DNA of 64,000 bases from Hofstenia miamia (taxonomy: Eukaryota > Xenacoelomorpha > Acoela > Hofsteniidae): positions 113,178-177,177 of the forward strand of contig CABFPE010000423.1 in NCBI GenBank assembly GCA_900660155.1, in the 5' to 3' direction. The notes under the pieces were generated by a model, which saw nothing but the letters and a program-made list of their open reading frames with translations, searched no databases and had not been told where the DNA came from. This document shows, piece after piece, positions 21,787 to 34,422 of this stretch. Within the stretch, counting starts at the first letter, position 1; each line of letters opens with the position of its first letter. A program made the translations under genes and the position numbers.

Positions 21787-24408
21787 TGTAGAATTGTGGG
21801 CTGTGATTTTACTAGTAACTAATTGACTCTGCAGAAGGTTTAACATAGGAAACAGCAGCCCTGATTCTGGGGAAACAAGTAAAGAGAAAATAAACTAATA
21901 TAAACAATTGTGGTTCATCCAAGTATTTGATACGATACTTTAGGTCTTTCCAAGATGATCAACTAACGTGGCTTCCAGCCGAAGCGGAGTCTTTAGAAAA
22001 CAGAAACAGTTCAGTGCTCAATTAGTGCATGGTGCTACCCTATTTGTCTCACTTATTAATTTCTATCTCATTACAAAAGTAAATCTCATTTTCATTGTTA
22101 TATCTCAGCTCACTAAATAATAGTCTGTAATTACCAGACATTCGTGTTAGCCAATGGCATGGTATCATCACAGTGTAATCAATTATAGGTGCATGTATGT
22201 GTTGAGTTTCTAACGAGAGATTTATTATTTCCTTAACCGTACCCGTATCTGTAACTTAATGAGTCCACAATTTGGGCTGGGAAGATCTAATGATAGCCAG
22301 GAGCTACGTGTCGCCCTGTACCTTGAGAAGGCACTCCCAAATTGTCGCGGAGCTTAAGCAATTATTTTCATACTATAACACTAGATAAAGTAACAGAGAG
22401 AAAAGAAACAGTATTTGAGGATAGATAAAATCTATTGACCATTTTCTACAAGGTTACTCATTTTATACATGGTTAATAATAAATAACTACCTGCCTTAGT
22501 TTACAATCAAAGTTAATTGTTCATGTTATCAATTTCCCTTGCAATTCAAATTACATTTGAGCAATGTATAGCACCTTCGAGAGGACATGAGTTCCTTCGT
22601 AAACCTGAGGTCAAAATATATAACTCTCNNNNNNNNNNNNNNNNNNNNNNNNNNNNNNNNNNNNNNNNNNNNNNNNNNNNNNNNNNNNNNNNNNNNNNNN
22701 NNNNNNNNNNNNNNNNNNNNNNNNNNNNNNNNNNNNNNNNNNNNNNNNNNNNNNNNNNNNNNNNNNNNNNNNNNNNNNNNNNNNNNNNNNNNNNNNNNNN
22801 NNNNNNNNNNNNNNNNNNNNNNNNNNNNNNNNNNNNNNNNNNNNNNNNNNNNNNNNNNNNNNNNNNNNNNNNNNNNNNNNNNNNNNNNNNNNNNNNNNNN
22901 NNNNNNNNNNNNNNNNNNNNNNNNNNNNNNNNNNNNNNNNNNNNNNNNNNNNNNNNNNNNNNNNNNNNNNNNNNNNNNNNNNNNNNNNNNNNNNNNNNNN
23001 NNNNNNNNNNNNNNNNNNNNNNNNNNNNNNNNNNNNNNNNNNNNNNNNNNNNNNNNNNNNNNNNNNNNNNNNNNNNNNNNNNNNNNNNNNNNNNNNNNNN
23101 NNNNNNNNNNNNNNNNNNNNNNNNNNNNNNNNNNNNNNNNNNNNNNNNNNNNNNNNNNNNNNNNNNNNNNNNNNNNNNNNNNNNNNNNNNNNNNNNNNNN
23201 NNNNNNNNNNNNNNNNNNNNNNNNNNNNNNNNNNNNNNNNNNNNNNNNNNNNNNNNNNNNNNNNNNNNNNNNNNNNNNNNNNNNNNNNNNNNNNNNNNNN
23301 NNNNNNNNNNNNNNNNNNNNNNNNNNNNNNNNNNNNNNNNNNNNNNNNNNNNNNNNNNNNNNNNNNNNNNNNNNNNNNNNNNNNNNNNNNNNNNNNNNNN
23401 NNNNNNNNNNNNNNNNNNNNNNNNNNNNNNNNNNNNNNNNNNNNNNNNNNNNNNNNNNNNNNNNNNNNNNNNNNNNNNNNNNNNNNNNNNNNNNNNNNNN
23501 NNNNNNNNNNNNNNNNNNNNNNNNNNNNNNNNNNNNNNNNNNNNNNNNNNNNNNNNNNNNNNNNNNNNNNNNNNNNNNNNNNNNNNNNNNNNNNNNNNNN
23601 NNNNNNNNNNNNNNNNNNNNNNNNNNNNCCAAGTATTTGATACGATACTTTAGGTCTTTCCAAGATGATCAACTAACGTGGCTTCCAGCTGAAGCGGAGT
23701 CTTTAGAAAACAGAAACAGTTCAGTGCTCGATTAGTGCATGGTGCTACCCTATTTGTCTCACATATTAATTTCTATCTCATTACAAAAGTAAATCTCATT
23801 TTCATTGTTATCTCTCAGCTCACTAAATAATAGTCTGTAATTACCAGACATTCATGTTAGCCAACAGCATGGTATCATCACAGTGTAATCAATTATAGGT
23901 GCATGTATGTGTTGAGTTTTGAATGAGAGATTTATTATTTCCTTAACCGTACCCGTATCCGTAACTTAATGAGTCCACAATTTGGGCTGGGAAGATCTAA
24001 TGATTGCCAGGAGCTACGTGTCGCCCTGTACCTTGAGAAGGCACTCCCAAATTGTCGCCAAGCTTAAGCAATTATTTTCATACTATAACACTAGATAAAG
24101 TAACGGAGAGAAAAGTAACAGTATTTGAGGATAGATAAAATCTATTGACCATTTTCTACAAGTTTACTCATTTTATACATGGTTAATAATAAATAACTAC
24201 CTGCCTTAGTTTACAATCAAATTTAATTGTTCATGTCATAAATTTCCCTCGCAATTAAAATTACATTTGAGCAACATATAGCACCTTCGAGGGGACATGA
24301 GTTCCTTCACAAACCCGAGGTCAAAACATAATTCTGACGTCATAGTGACGTAAAAGGAAATAAAAATTAACTAAATAATAAACACGAATTTCCCCGGGTG
24401 ACTCTACA
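21787..24408 (-). mobile_element. LTR element (family A) inserted in the MITE, with internal region in the gap
   Basis: The left end begins TGTAGAATTG at 21787 and the right end is GACTCTACA at 24408. These match the outer ends of the other family A LTR at 34423-35326. AAAT is duplicated outside both ends (21783-21786, 24409-24412). Bases 21919-22617 and 23629-24328 are homologous at roughly 95%, so the gap is flanked by two LTR copies. The full LTR would be about 910 bases. The paralogous MITE at 31349 supplies the empty site (GATGATTTCTCTT) and confirms the insertion point. Orientation is inferred from the 34-39 kb relative. Confidence 0.75.
22629..23628. other. Assembly gap of 1,000 N
   Basis: Exactly 1,000 Ns, a conventional placeholder size rather than a measured length. 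The ORFs that cross it are meaningless. Confidence 1.
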
Positions 24409-24970
24409 AAATCATCAAAACTCAAACTTGAACTCATTCAAAAATCCACTCGAAAATACCATAAAAATTACATTTTTTTAAATATAAATTTTCTTACCAA
24501 TCACAAAAACTATATTTTAGCTTAGAATTATTGTAAAATAAATGTTTTTTATTCTAAAAAACTCGGAATTAGAAAAAAAATCAATTGAACTCGGAATTTC
24601 ATTTCAAAAATTACTCGAACTCAAACTCGAAACGTAAAAACTCGAACTTGGCCCAAGTAACTCAAACTCAACTCGAAAACCCTGTGTGCAACAAGCAAAG
24701 TGAGTGACACCATTTTAGTGCTCAACTTCATCATAAAATTATTTTTAAAACTTCATTTATCAGTTCACAACTTAAATTAATAATATTTTTTATGATAATT
24801 TTTAAATAATTGTTTATGTTGAAATCATTTATATTGTCATAAAGAGACAGTATTAGAGTACTGTTAAAATGGTTATGGTCACTATCAGCCAAAGGCATCA
24901 AAACAAAAACAAATTTCAATGTTTAAAATTATAGTTTTCTCATTTTAATAGTAATTTATAAAATATACAT

Positions 24971-27177
24971 TTGCCATATTTTAAAACTTTATTTATTTAT
25001 AGATTAACAATGTTGCTTCTAAATTATTTTCAGTCAGGCAGTGTGAAAGGAGCTGTTAATAAATGTATTCCAAGTGATTTGAATGATGACAACCCTAACC
25101 AACCAAGTGGAAAATTTCCACCATCAGTATTTGGTAATCAAGTTCGTTCATTTAATGACAAATGGTATCTAGGCAGACCCTGGTTAGAATATTCAAAGGA
25201 GAGTGATGCAGCATTTTGCTATTGTTGTTGCAAATTTTGTAGCTCATCAAACACTGGAGAATATGCTTTCCGTTCAACAGGATTTCGAAATTGGAAAACA
25301 GCCCTAGAAAAAAAGCGTGGATTCCATTTACACGAACTTTCTTCTGACCATATTCAAGCAATGAAATCTTGGAAGGAATTACAGTCACGTAAAGAAAATC
25401 ACCAAGAAATCTCAACTTTACTAATTGAAAATCAACTTGAAAAAAACCGATATTATGTTAGTGCCATCCTTGATGTACATAAATTTTTGGTTATTAACAA
25501 ACTACCTTATAGAGGAGATTCTGAAAAATCAAATGAAGATAATATTAATTTTCAATCAGGCCTTTTTATGCGTCTATTTGAGTATACTTTGCAAAAAGAT
25601 TCAAAATTGTCCGAAATAGCAAAGAACATACCAAAAGTAGCAACCTACACATCTCATGAAATTCAGAACGATATAATATCAATGATGGCTACTATAGTTC
25701 AAGAAAAGATTGTAACCAAGATAAAAAATTCTGATACCCCATATTTTACACTTAAGGTGGATGGAACTAAAGATCCCACTGGTAATGAAAATCTGTCAAT
25801 TGTAATACGTTCTGTAAAAGAGGGAAAAGCATTTGAACATTTGCTTGCAATTGAAACAACAGATGATCTTTGTGCAGAGGCACTGACAACTGTGATATTA
25901 CAATCTATCGAGTCTCTTGGCCTAAACCCCCAAAACATTATTTCCCAGTGTTATGACGGAGCTGCTGTAATGGCAGGCAAGCATGGCGGAGTTCAAGCTA
26001 GATTACAGCAGAAACTAAGTAAATTAATTCCATATATCCATTGTTACAACCACAAGCTCCATCTAGTGGTAATAAATGCCATTTCTCGGGATGACAACAT
26101 TTTGATTTTTGCAGCTTATTGTACAACTTTACTAGAAATTTTCTAGTTTCAAAGCTCTATGAAGGTACAAAGCTTTCTCGTCTTATGGAACAGCGTTGGG
26201 ATGGTCACTTAAAAATGACAAAGTGTATTTCAGAAAACTACGAAAGCCTGATTGAGTTACTTGAAAAAGTAATTAAAAGCAACTTATCGGGAAATGTTAT
26301 TATTGAAGCAACAGGTCTCCTTACAAAAATGAAAGAACCTGAATTTATGTTTACTGTAAAATTCATACATACATTACTTTCTTGTCTTAAACCAGCCAAT
26401 GATATCTTACAATCAGAAAAAATGGATTTGCTAACTGCCAGTGAAATTGTGAAGAGTTCTCTAGAATTAGTCAAGAACATGTGACAGGAAATTGAATTTG
26501 TAAAATTGTATGAAGAATCTTTTAAAAATTATGACTCACCATTTCCAGAGAAATGAAAGCGAGAGTTGCCTGTCCATTTAAATGATTTTATTGTTACAGA
26601 CATTCAGGTTAGTGAATTGGGTACATCGGCAAAATGTAAATTGTTAGAAATGTATTATGGAGTTCTGGACAGAACAATTGGTGAAATTCAATCACGATTT
26701 AGTACTGAAAATGTTGCTCTTTTAAGAAGCATTAAATGCTTAACAGAATTTGAGAATGAACTATTAATCCAATCACATCTTTCTCTTTTGGCACAGCTAT
26801 GTTCTGTTGATATTATTGAAAGTAAGTGTGAAATTGCTGCAGCTTCAAATTTTCTTAAGACAAAACTCAATGAAAAATGTTTTAATGCAGATATTGAAGG
26901 TATAACAAAGTTTCTTTATCCATTTCGAGAAGCCTTTCCAAGTGTCTTTCGGCTTTATGCGGCAGCACTGACATTACCAGCATCGACAGCAACATGTGAA
27001 GCCAGTTTCAGCACTCTATCCCGAATTATTTCACCATATAGAAGAAGTATGTCACAGAAACAGAAGGCTAATTTGGTACTCCTTTCACATGAAAGTTTAG
27101 TGACTTCTTCAATTGAAACTGAAAATTTTTTAAAAAGATTTAACAATTTGAAAAATCGACGATTGCAGTTGTGGTAA
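24971..27177 (+). pseudogene. hAT transposase, TTF zinc finger/DUF4371 (ZMYM-like) type
   Basis: This is an almost complete transposase. A TTF-type zinc finger lies at about residues 50-110 (DKWYLGRPWLEY, FCYCCCKFC and DHIQAM blocks). It is followed by the DUF4371/RNase H-like region: FTLKVDGTKDPTGNENLSI with the first acidic residue, CYDGAAVMAGKHGGVQ, and a YIHCYNHKLHL block. The C-terminal dimerisation domain (STATCEASFSTLSRI, 26980-27030) ends at 27177. A frameshift near 26140 and two in-frame TGA codons (26482-26484 and near 26554) disable it. Both TGAs are plausibly CGA-to-TGA changes. Similar proteins in databases are often labelled zinc finger MYM-type 1-like. A right terminus probably lies at about 27333 (..GCGGGCCTG), but the matching left terminus was not found. 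Confidence 0.85.
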
Positions 27178-27269
27178 ACTATTTTTTCCTATTGTTCTTA
27201 AATAAAATTTTGTTCAAGCTCTTTCTTATCTTATTTTATAATACTGATAAAATATTTTAAATAAAATAA

Positions 27270-27333
27270 AATATTTATTAGCCCCTTCAAAATTGAGCAA
27301 GCCCCTGTGCTAACTTTATTTACATAGCGGGCC
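27270..27333. repeat. Possible right end of the hAT element
   Basis: The sequence AGCCCCTTCAAAATTGAGC...GCGGGCCTG just after the transposase resembles hAT sub-terminal and terminal sequence, the end being the complement of CAGGCCCGC. No left-hand CAGGCCCGC or 8-bp duplication was found, so the boundary is tentative. Confidence 0.4.
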
Positions 27334-28076
27334 TGCGTATACTGCTATCAATCTAAATCAAAATGATTTACAAGTTTAATGCAATACTATTATGCATAAT
27401 ACCATTACTGATAAAATTGTGACCTAAAACTCAAATTTAAAACACTATTTTTTTGCATTTCACTAGTTACAGGTGAGACTTGAGTATTGATTTAGTAAAG
27501 TAATAATAAAAGATAATGATGGACAATTTATGACAGTTTAAGTTTTACACTAACTACTATTAATGCTTTCAAAACAAGCAATCTTTATGTAATATGTCAT
27601 ACAGTATTGATTTGATCTTTTTCCAAATGTTAATCCAATAATCATGTTCTAATCCATTCCAACATCTACTATTCTTTTAATTGGAGCCTGAGCCCTACTA
27701 TAAATATTATTTGTACTTTAATTTCTGTTAATGATAATGCTAATGATAACACAATTATTTTGAAGTGATTTCTACATTGAACCTTAATTGATATCTACTT
27801 CGTGCTTTTTTCACAACTAAACAATCAGGAATATTTTGCTTCAAAAATTAAAGAAAGTTACTGGATGTGTAATTTAAATGCTACTATTAAATATAAATAG
27901 TATATAGTGAAGAACTGGAAAGGCAAGCAAATCATGTTGAGAGTGAGAACACAATCTCTCTCTAAAACTGAAATGCTAGCAATTCTATATGATAATAATA
28001 ATTATAATAACTATACAAACTTCATCAAACGTATTGCCTTTTAATTTTGAGAATACTGTTTTAAGCAGTATAAAAC

Positions 28077-28320
28077 AAAATAATACTATTTTAAACTTGA
28101 AGATCTGATGGCAATATTGTTGGAAATAAAATTAAGCAAAATAATAGTGTTTTAAACTTGAAAATTGGGTGGCAATATTACCTGAAGTGATATTATGCAT
28201 AATAATAGTGTTTTAAAGTTGAAAATCAGGTGGCAATATTACCTGAAGAGGTATTTGAAGTAAAACATAATATATTTCATTAGAAGATCAAACTTCAATA
28301 TAACCTACATCATTTATAAG
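28077..28320 (+). repeat. 61-bp minisatellite, about four units
   Basis: Units start near 28077, 28138, 28199 and 28260. The second and third share AATAATAGTGTTTTAAA and GGTGGCAATATTACCTGAAG. The first is more diverged and the fourth much more so. A partial unit precedes the first (GAATACTGTTTTAAGC near 28050). Confidence 0.7.
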
Positions 28321-29257
28321 CAAAATTATACAGCTATATGTAAGAAAATCAGATTCCAACATTAACTTGAGCAGTGCAAATTCTATGAACAAACTACTAG
28401 TATGATGTAAAAAAGAACTATAATATAAAATTGATTTAAAGAAAAATAACAATTGTTTTTAAGTGGCAACATTGCATTTTGTAATGGCAATATTGAATTC
28501 TGTTTGGCAGTATTTATTTTAATTTAGCTAATACATTGTTTTTTTTTCTGTAAAATAGCCACCTATAGAACTTCACTATGGTCTTCTTGGAATTTTAATT
28601 TATTATATAATAAATCAGTACAAGTTAATAATTGAGCATATGATTTTAATCTTAGGACCTTAAACTAATTATGCAAAATTAAAATAATGTTGTTTTACTG
28701 CTAAATTTGAGTTAATTTATTGATAGTGCAGCAATTAAAGGTTATCATTGTCATCATAACTTTTGTTCCTTAAAGTAATTCATTACTAATTTATTTATAG
28801 TGCAATTCTTTAATTCATTAATTTATGTATTAATATACATAAAATTATAAATGATGCTCCTTTCTTGTGCATTTTTGTCCTTTTCATTTATTAAATTTCA
28901 CAAGTATTTTTCTAATGAACAATGTAAGTGATATTGAAATTTAATCTTCAAATATAAAACAGCATTTTTTCCAAATACCACTTATTAATATTACTATATA
29001 GAATTGCTAGCTATTCATTTTTTGAGAGAGATATTTTGTTCTCACTCTTAATGTCATTTGCTTGCTTTGACAGTTCTTCATTATATTCTACTAATATTTA
29101 TTATAATATATTTGTTTTTAAAATGAACTTTTTATTCAATAAAATCATTTACAAATTAAAAATTTAAGTTGTAAACAATGACCCACTAAAATATAGATAC
29201 ATAATAGAATATAGTTTCCATATTGTAAGCATAATACAAAATAAATTATTGCCTTTA

Positions 29258-29328
29258 TGATTTGGTGAGATTTGAACTCACATGGTCTGTACAAATGTAC
29301 AGCTGTGTTATTCTTACACCATGAATCA
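29258..29328 (-). other. tRNA-like sequence, possible SINE head
   Basis: The minus strand gives a perfect T-arm (GTGAG-TTCAAAT-CTCAC) and a plausible D-arm (TGGTGTAAGAATAACAC). An anticodon-like hairpin CTGTA/TACAG has only a six-base loop, and the acceptor stem is imperfect (TGATT/AATCA). The irregular anticodon loop argues for a tRNA-derived repeat or pseudogene rather than a working tRNA. Confidence 0.4.
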
Positions 29329-31348
29329 GAATGTAGATATTCTTTTTTTGCTTTAATAAATTCCATTCCAAAAATTTATAATTATAATTTGGCTATTCAA
29401 CAGTGAATTGTCATTGGCAGATGATGCTGTTGGCTGAAAGATCCTGACATTGTTGAAATTAAAATTATATTACTATTACAAATTTAATTCTTAAAAATAT
29501 TAATGAACTAAACTTAGGCATATTGACATGTCACTCACTTTACTTTGTAGTATGCATTTAGCTTACAAATATTATATTATATTAATAGACTGGCTATTGC
29601 ATTTAAAATGACATTAAATTTTAATTACACTGAGAAATGCTTCAGCTAAATTACATATTAATATTACATTATTTTGAAAATGTTTAAGCTAAATCCAATA
29701 TTTATGGACGCCATTTTGTTTGTCACTCACTTTGACTGTCACTCTCTTTGACTGATACCAAAATGTTCCAATTTGTCCCTTTAATGTAAATTTATGGATA
29801 TTTCATATTAAAGCAAAATCAACCAAAGTGGTAAATTAGATTAGATCTACATACATAAACACCATTATTGATGAATAGTCTTTAAGTAGTAGTTACTGTT
29901 TTAATTGTTTTGTTAATATTATTGTTAATTTTAATTTTATTATTACTTATTTAATTGAAAATTCATAGTGTAAGTAACAGCCATACTTTTGTATAAAAAT
30001 AGTAGGTCAGACTCTGACCAAATCTCCCTACACATTAAATGATTCAGGTGTCATGAATGCTGTAAATATATTTTTATAGTTACTATTTGTTTGCATTACA
30101 TGTGAAATAAAATTAGTTAAATTCATAATAACAAATAAAGCAAAATTATGTTATAGGCAATATTGTTTAACAAGTGGAATTATTGTTTTTTTGCAATATT
30201 TATCCAATAACTTATAACAACATAGCTTGCTTATTCATAGTTGAGAAAAAATATTTTAAACACTGCAAACATTTGTATGATATTCATTTATGTTCTACAT
30301 ACTATCTTATCAATGTACTGATAATAAACTTAAAATTTACCTTTTAATGTAGAAATACAATTAAACCCAAGCATGCATCAATCAGGTTCTTCAATGATAC
30401 ATATTAGGATGGATGCATTTCTTGCCATTAGTTTGTAATCAATTATAATACTCTACAAGACATTCTTTGTGTACCTGTTTTCATTCATTAACAGAAAATT
30501 TGAATTTGATTCCATAATAAAATAATTAGAATTGCTTCATACTTCTTGACACATTTACTGTAGTTCTATTGATGCATATTTAGTATATTATTTTATAATT
30601 AATAAATATCTATTAACAAAAAAATAGAAATGTTGTGCAAAATACATTAGATTTGTTTAATGGTATCAATAATAGCAAAACATTGGATTCTGAAATGAGC
30701 CAGTTTGAATAATCCAATAAAAATTAGCACATTTTTTATAGAAATGTAAATTCAAAATGCAAATGAAAAATTTCATTTGTATGGCAAGAGATGCTGTTCT
30801 AATAAATTTCACCATATCAAATATTGTATTATTAATATTGTTAAATTGAAATCTGCAGATTCCTGGTCACCCCTTTCTAGGAGTATTATCTACTTAAAGG
30901 CAGGGATTTCATTATGTATTAACCTTACTCATTGTTACAAGGCAACAACAGAAATATTAGTTCTACAAGTTCAACTAGCTATACTTCCATTAAACAAATC
31001 TTATTTTATATATAACAATTCTACTTTATAAATCAGTAAAAACATGGTTTTACCTAACACTATAATTAAGTGCATTGATTAAGCTATGTTTTTATGTTTG
31101 TAAAGAACACTTCCAATAAGGATTCTTAGCTTTCTAATATGAAAATACAAAGAATATCCTTTATATTGCAATTTAACACCTCCTTTTGGTATTTATTGGA
31201 TTTGCTAAAGCAGGTCTGTCCTTTTCCATTTCCAAGTAAATCCTGATAAATTACTTAGCATAATTACAATATTTATTTCATATTAATTACATTTTTATTG
31301 GACATCTAGTTAGCAAAATATCTGATTAGTGAAATATGATGTCCCACA

Positions 31349-31668
31349 CAGGGCTTTTGAGTTGATTTTGAGTTTTTAGATTTTAAGTTTGAGTTTGAGT
31401 ACTTTATAAAGAAAATTCTGAGTTTGATCAAGTTTTTTGAGGTCAAAAAACATTTATTTTACAGTAATTCTAAGCTAAAAATTAGTTATTTACAATTGGT
31501 GAAAAAAATTGAAATTTATAATAATTGAATTTTATAGTATTTTCAAAAAGTGGATTTTTAATCAAGTTTCAGTTTGAGTTTTGATGATTTCTCTTCTGAG
31601 TTTTTTCAGCCAAGTTTCTGAGCTTATTTGAATTCAAGTTCTTAACATCTTGAGTACTTGAAATCTTG
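31349..31668. mobile_element. hAT-type MITE, CpG-depleted paralogue of 21701-24684
   Basis: This is a 320-base element starting CAGGGCTTTTGAGT and ending ACTTGAAATCTTG. It is flanked by a perfect 8-bp duplication GTCCCACA (31341-31348 and 31669-31676). Internally it is co-linear with the MITE at 21701-24684, but nearly every TCGAGT-type motif of that copy reads TTGAGT or similar here. It preserves the uninterrupted site where the family A LTR element inserted in the other copy. Confidence 0.85.
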
Positions 31669-32259
31669 GTCCCACAAGATTTTATGATGGACAATTTCTT
31701 AACATCCCTAAAATACAATAAAGAATGAAAACAAATTTCCTTTTTCTGTTAAATAGCAAGCTATTGTTTATTTGTAGAAGAGAATACTTTTGACTTTTCC
31801 ACCAAAAAATAGCTGGAATAATTCATTCAAAACATTTGATTGTATACATTTCTGGATCTATTATCCTTTTAAGTGTCTATTGAAGCACTAGCTATGAGCT
31901 ATGGCAATTCAAATATAAATTTGAGAACATTTTGAGTGACATATGTTCTAATAAGTTTAATAGTGATATGTTTTGTAAATTACACAGTCTCTCAATAATG
32001 TTACTATCAGTGTGATAGAAGAACTTTTTAATGATTTATTTAATAGTTGATTTGGTGATCTTGTAAACTTATTATTAATATTTACATGTTTTATGTATAA
32101 CCTGTTAAGTAATGAATAGTTGAGAAATGATTTCACACCCATTATTGGGTTACTTGGTTAAAAGCTAAGCTATTTGGTTATTAATTGTAATTGAAAAATT
32201 AATCAATTTTTTATCACCTTGTTTCAATGTAAAAATTGTAGCAGTAGTTTAGTTTATAA

Positions 32260-32520
32260 TGTAGAATAACTGGGTTGACTATGGAGTGAACTGTACCATA
32301 GAACTTAATGTCAAGGCAAAGGGTTGTTTAGGTGAACATAAACTGGAGCTGCCCTGATTCTAACAATAACCAAGGAGACAAGTAACTGTGGTTCTATTTA
32401 CAATATGAAGTATCACATTAAATAAAATTTTGCCATTAACATATTTACAAAAATGAGAAAACACTAGAATGGCCAACCAGCATCAACTGATGTTACATGC
32501 CACCTCAGGACAGACTAGCT
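32260..32520 (-). repeat. Family A-like LTR fragment
   Basis: It begins TGTAGAATAACTGGG and is homologous over about 250 bases to 32824-33080. It is also related to the start of the LTR at 21787, sharing CAGC/GCTGCCCTGATTCT and an ACTGTGGTTC-type block. It has no coding content. Confidence 0.6.
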
Positions 32521-32803
32521 GTTTTCTTTGTATCTTATAGAGCATAGAGTATTTGGAGAGCATGTTAGCAAGTTGTGTGACTAGAGGTCCCACAATATCA
32601 ATGTCCAAGCTTGACAGCTCTTTTTCAAATCATGTAACACTAGGAGCAGTGCTTATTCTCACTCACTTTGGTTTGATTTATTTTACAAAGAGGCATCAGG
32701 TTGAGCACTGTTGAATACCAAGAGAAAATCATATGGTGAATTCCAAAAGCAAGAAGATGACAGTGGATCACAGGGAAATTCTTCTTAGCTTGATAACCAT
32801 TCA

Positions 32804-32823
32804 GGATCACATCAGGGTCACCA
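32804..32823 (-). other. Primer-binding site, tRNA-Trp type
   Basis: On the minus strand the bases directly after the LTR end (..GATTCTACA) read TGGTGACCCTGATGTGATCC. The complement of the tRNA-Trp 3' end is TGGTGACCCCGACGTGATTT. The first 18 bases differ at only two places, both of them CG to TG. tRNA-Trp priming is characteristic of CsRn1-clade Gypsy elements. Confidence 0.65.
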
Positions 32824-33080
32824 TGTAGAATCACTGGTTGACTATAGGGTGAAGTGTACCACAGAACTTAATGTCAAGTCAGAAGGTTGCTTAGGTAAAC
32901 ATAAACTAGAGCAACTCTGATTCTAAAAATTATCAAGAAGACAAGTAACTGTGGTTCTATTTCAATAAAAAGTATCACCTTATCTACAATTATTTTACTA
33001 TTAACATATTTATAAACATGAAAAAACACTAGACTGGCCTATAAATAATGACCTGCACCAACTGACATTACAATAATTTA
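32824..33080 (-). repeat. Family A-like LTR fragment next to a PBS
   Basis: This is the second copy of the 32260-32520 repeat, starting TGTAGAATCACTGGTTGAC. With the PBS on its left it represents the 3' part of a 5' LTR in minus orientation. The distal part of the LTR is missing, and the 283 bases between the two fragments hold no recognisable gag. Confidence 0.6.
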
Positions 33081-33084
33081 AACA

Positions 33085-33144
33085 GGCTGGAATCAAACCA
33101 ACATTCTCTTATTACTTAAATAGGTGTGTTTGCCACTATACCCC
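33085..33144 (-). other. tRNA-like block, possible SINE head
   Basis: The minus strand reads GGGGTATAGTGGCAAACAC...GGTTTGATTCCAGCC. These resemble RNA polymerase III A and B boxes, with the B box GGTTTGATTCC equal to GGTTCGATTCC after one CG-to-TG change. It is too short for a full tRNA. Confidence 0.4.
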
Positions 33145-34422
33145 TGTGTGCTAGCTATCTCAATTTAAAAATGTGCATGATTATAATTACCAGTGTTCCA
33201 ATTTACTTGGTGCAATAATAGATTTAGTTTTACTGTAAAAATAAACTATTTATCTTAACACTTATATCAGTGGATGTAATTTAAGTAATTTAATGAAATA
33301 AATAAATGTTGGTAGCTGCAAAACAACTCAAACAAAGGAAGCTGATTAATTTCTATTTTGAAATGGTTAAAATATCAAAATGTTTCAAAATCTTTGCATT
33401 CTTACAATGCAAGTTGAAGGGAATGATAGAAACAGTGCATCTTCAAAATATCTTTTTAAAAAAAATTTGGACTGTCAAATAGCAATGTTGTACACCTTTC
33501 ATTGTAAAAAAAACCAGTCATAAAAGCTATCACATATGCTCCCAGTTGAAACTATTGTGTTGCTGCTCTAAATTTGCCAGACATAAATAAAGTCTTAATA
33601 TTTGTGAAACTTGATATGATTTTGCAGAAGTAATTTGATAGATATTAAAATTAGAGTAAAAAATGATAATATTTTAACTATTTGTAAAAAATTACCAATT
33701 ATATTCTCTTAATGAAATAGCAAGGCATCCACAAATCCATCAAACTGATTATCATTAGCCTGATTTAAAATTGACTGCACATTGTTTATGTGAATATCAG
33801 CAATTCAAACTCTAAAGTGGGTGATAATGGTATATTAATTTCTGTATTAGTCATTTGAAATAATTGCTGGCTTACTAGCTTCTGGTTACAGAGATAAAAA
33901 CTATACAGCCATGAATCAAGGACATGACTGCATCTATTCAAATACTCTAATGATAAAATTCTATGCAACTGCAGCAATTTTTGTGATTCCAATAGGTCAT
34001 TTACTAGATATGGTTTCTTCTTCTTTGGTGTTAAATTGCAAAAATTGCTTCTCTCTATATCATTTAACCCTATCAAATCCAATACTATGAGAAACATTAA
34101 TAAATGACATGTGTTATTTTAGTTATCAAACAAATATTTAAATAAATTGATAAAATTCAACAACTTACTTAATGTAGTTTTTTAAATTCTCTACACCAAC
34201 CTTGTTGAAATTCTATTGAAGAGCATTAAAAGTTTGAACAATTTCTGATGATGGAAGCATCAACAAGGACATAATTTGCTTTACAAGACTTCTAAAAAGT
34301 GCTTTCTTCTCATAAATAGACTGAAAGAAAAGTCATCCTGAACTTTGTAACTCCAGAACATTTTTAAGTGAATCTCTCATTGCAATTTCATAATATGTTA
34401 TGAGAATAATATTTCATAATAA
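33145..34422. other. AT-rich stretch without a recognisable gene
   Basis: A 103-codon minus-strand ORF (33786-34097) has ordinary-looking composition, but I recognise no domain and see no splice or expression support. The rest is AT-rich and CpG-poor. Confidence 0.4.

Larger units (their letters stand above)
21701..24684. mobile_element. hAT-type MITE with 8-bp target duplication, split by an LTR element and gap
   Basis: CAGGGTTTTCGAGT (21701-21714) is perfectly inverted at 24671-24684 (ACTCGAAAACCCTG). The direct duplication TGTGCAAC flanks both ends (21693-21700 and 24685-24692). The element proper is about 360 bases (21701-21786 plus 24413-24684) and is made largely of short ACTCGAA/TTCGAGT motifs. 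A paralogous copy lies at 31349-31668, and partial copies start at 40543 and 40853. No transposase is encoded, so it must be mobilised in trans. Confidence 0.9.
27334..31340. other. CpG-poor AT-rich intergenic region
   Basis: I recognise no gene in these 4 kb. Features within it are a 61-base tandem array (28077-28320) and a tRNA-like block (29258-29328). CG dinucleotides are nearly absent, in contrast to the DNA to the left. Short ORFs such as 29145-29366 and 30777-31031 have no recognisable content. Confidence 0.5.

Noticed and set aside
22517..23735. Four long ORFs on both strands made almost entirely of X
   Set aside because: They are open only because the 1,000-N gap has no stop codons. 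The same applies to 44738-45877.
28077..28320. CRISPR array
   Set aside because: The repeats are directly adjacent without spacers, and the context is eukaryotic transposon DNA.
29258..29328. A functional tRNA gene
   Set aside because: The T-arm is perfect, but the anticodon loop is one base short and the acceptor stem is imperfect. I kept it only as tRNA-like.
33786..34097. A 103-codon minus-strand ORF as a host gene
   Set aside because: No recognisable domain, no family match from memory, and no exon signals. A chance ORF in AT-rich DNA is as likely.
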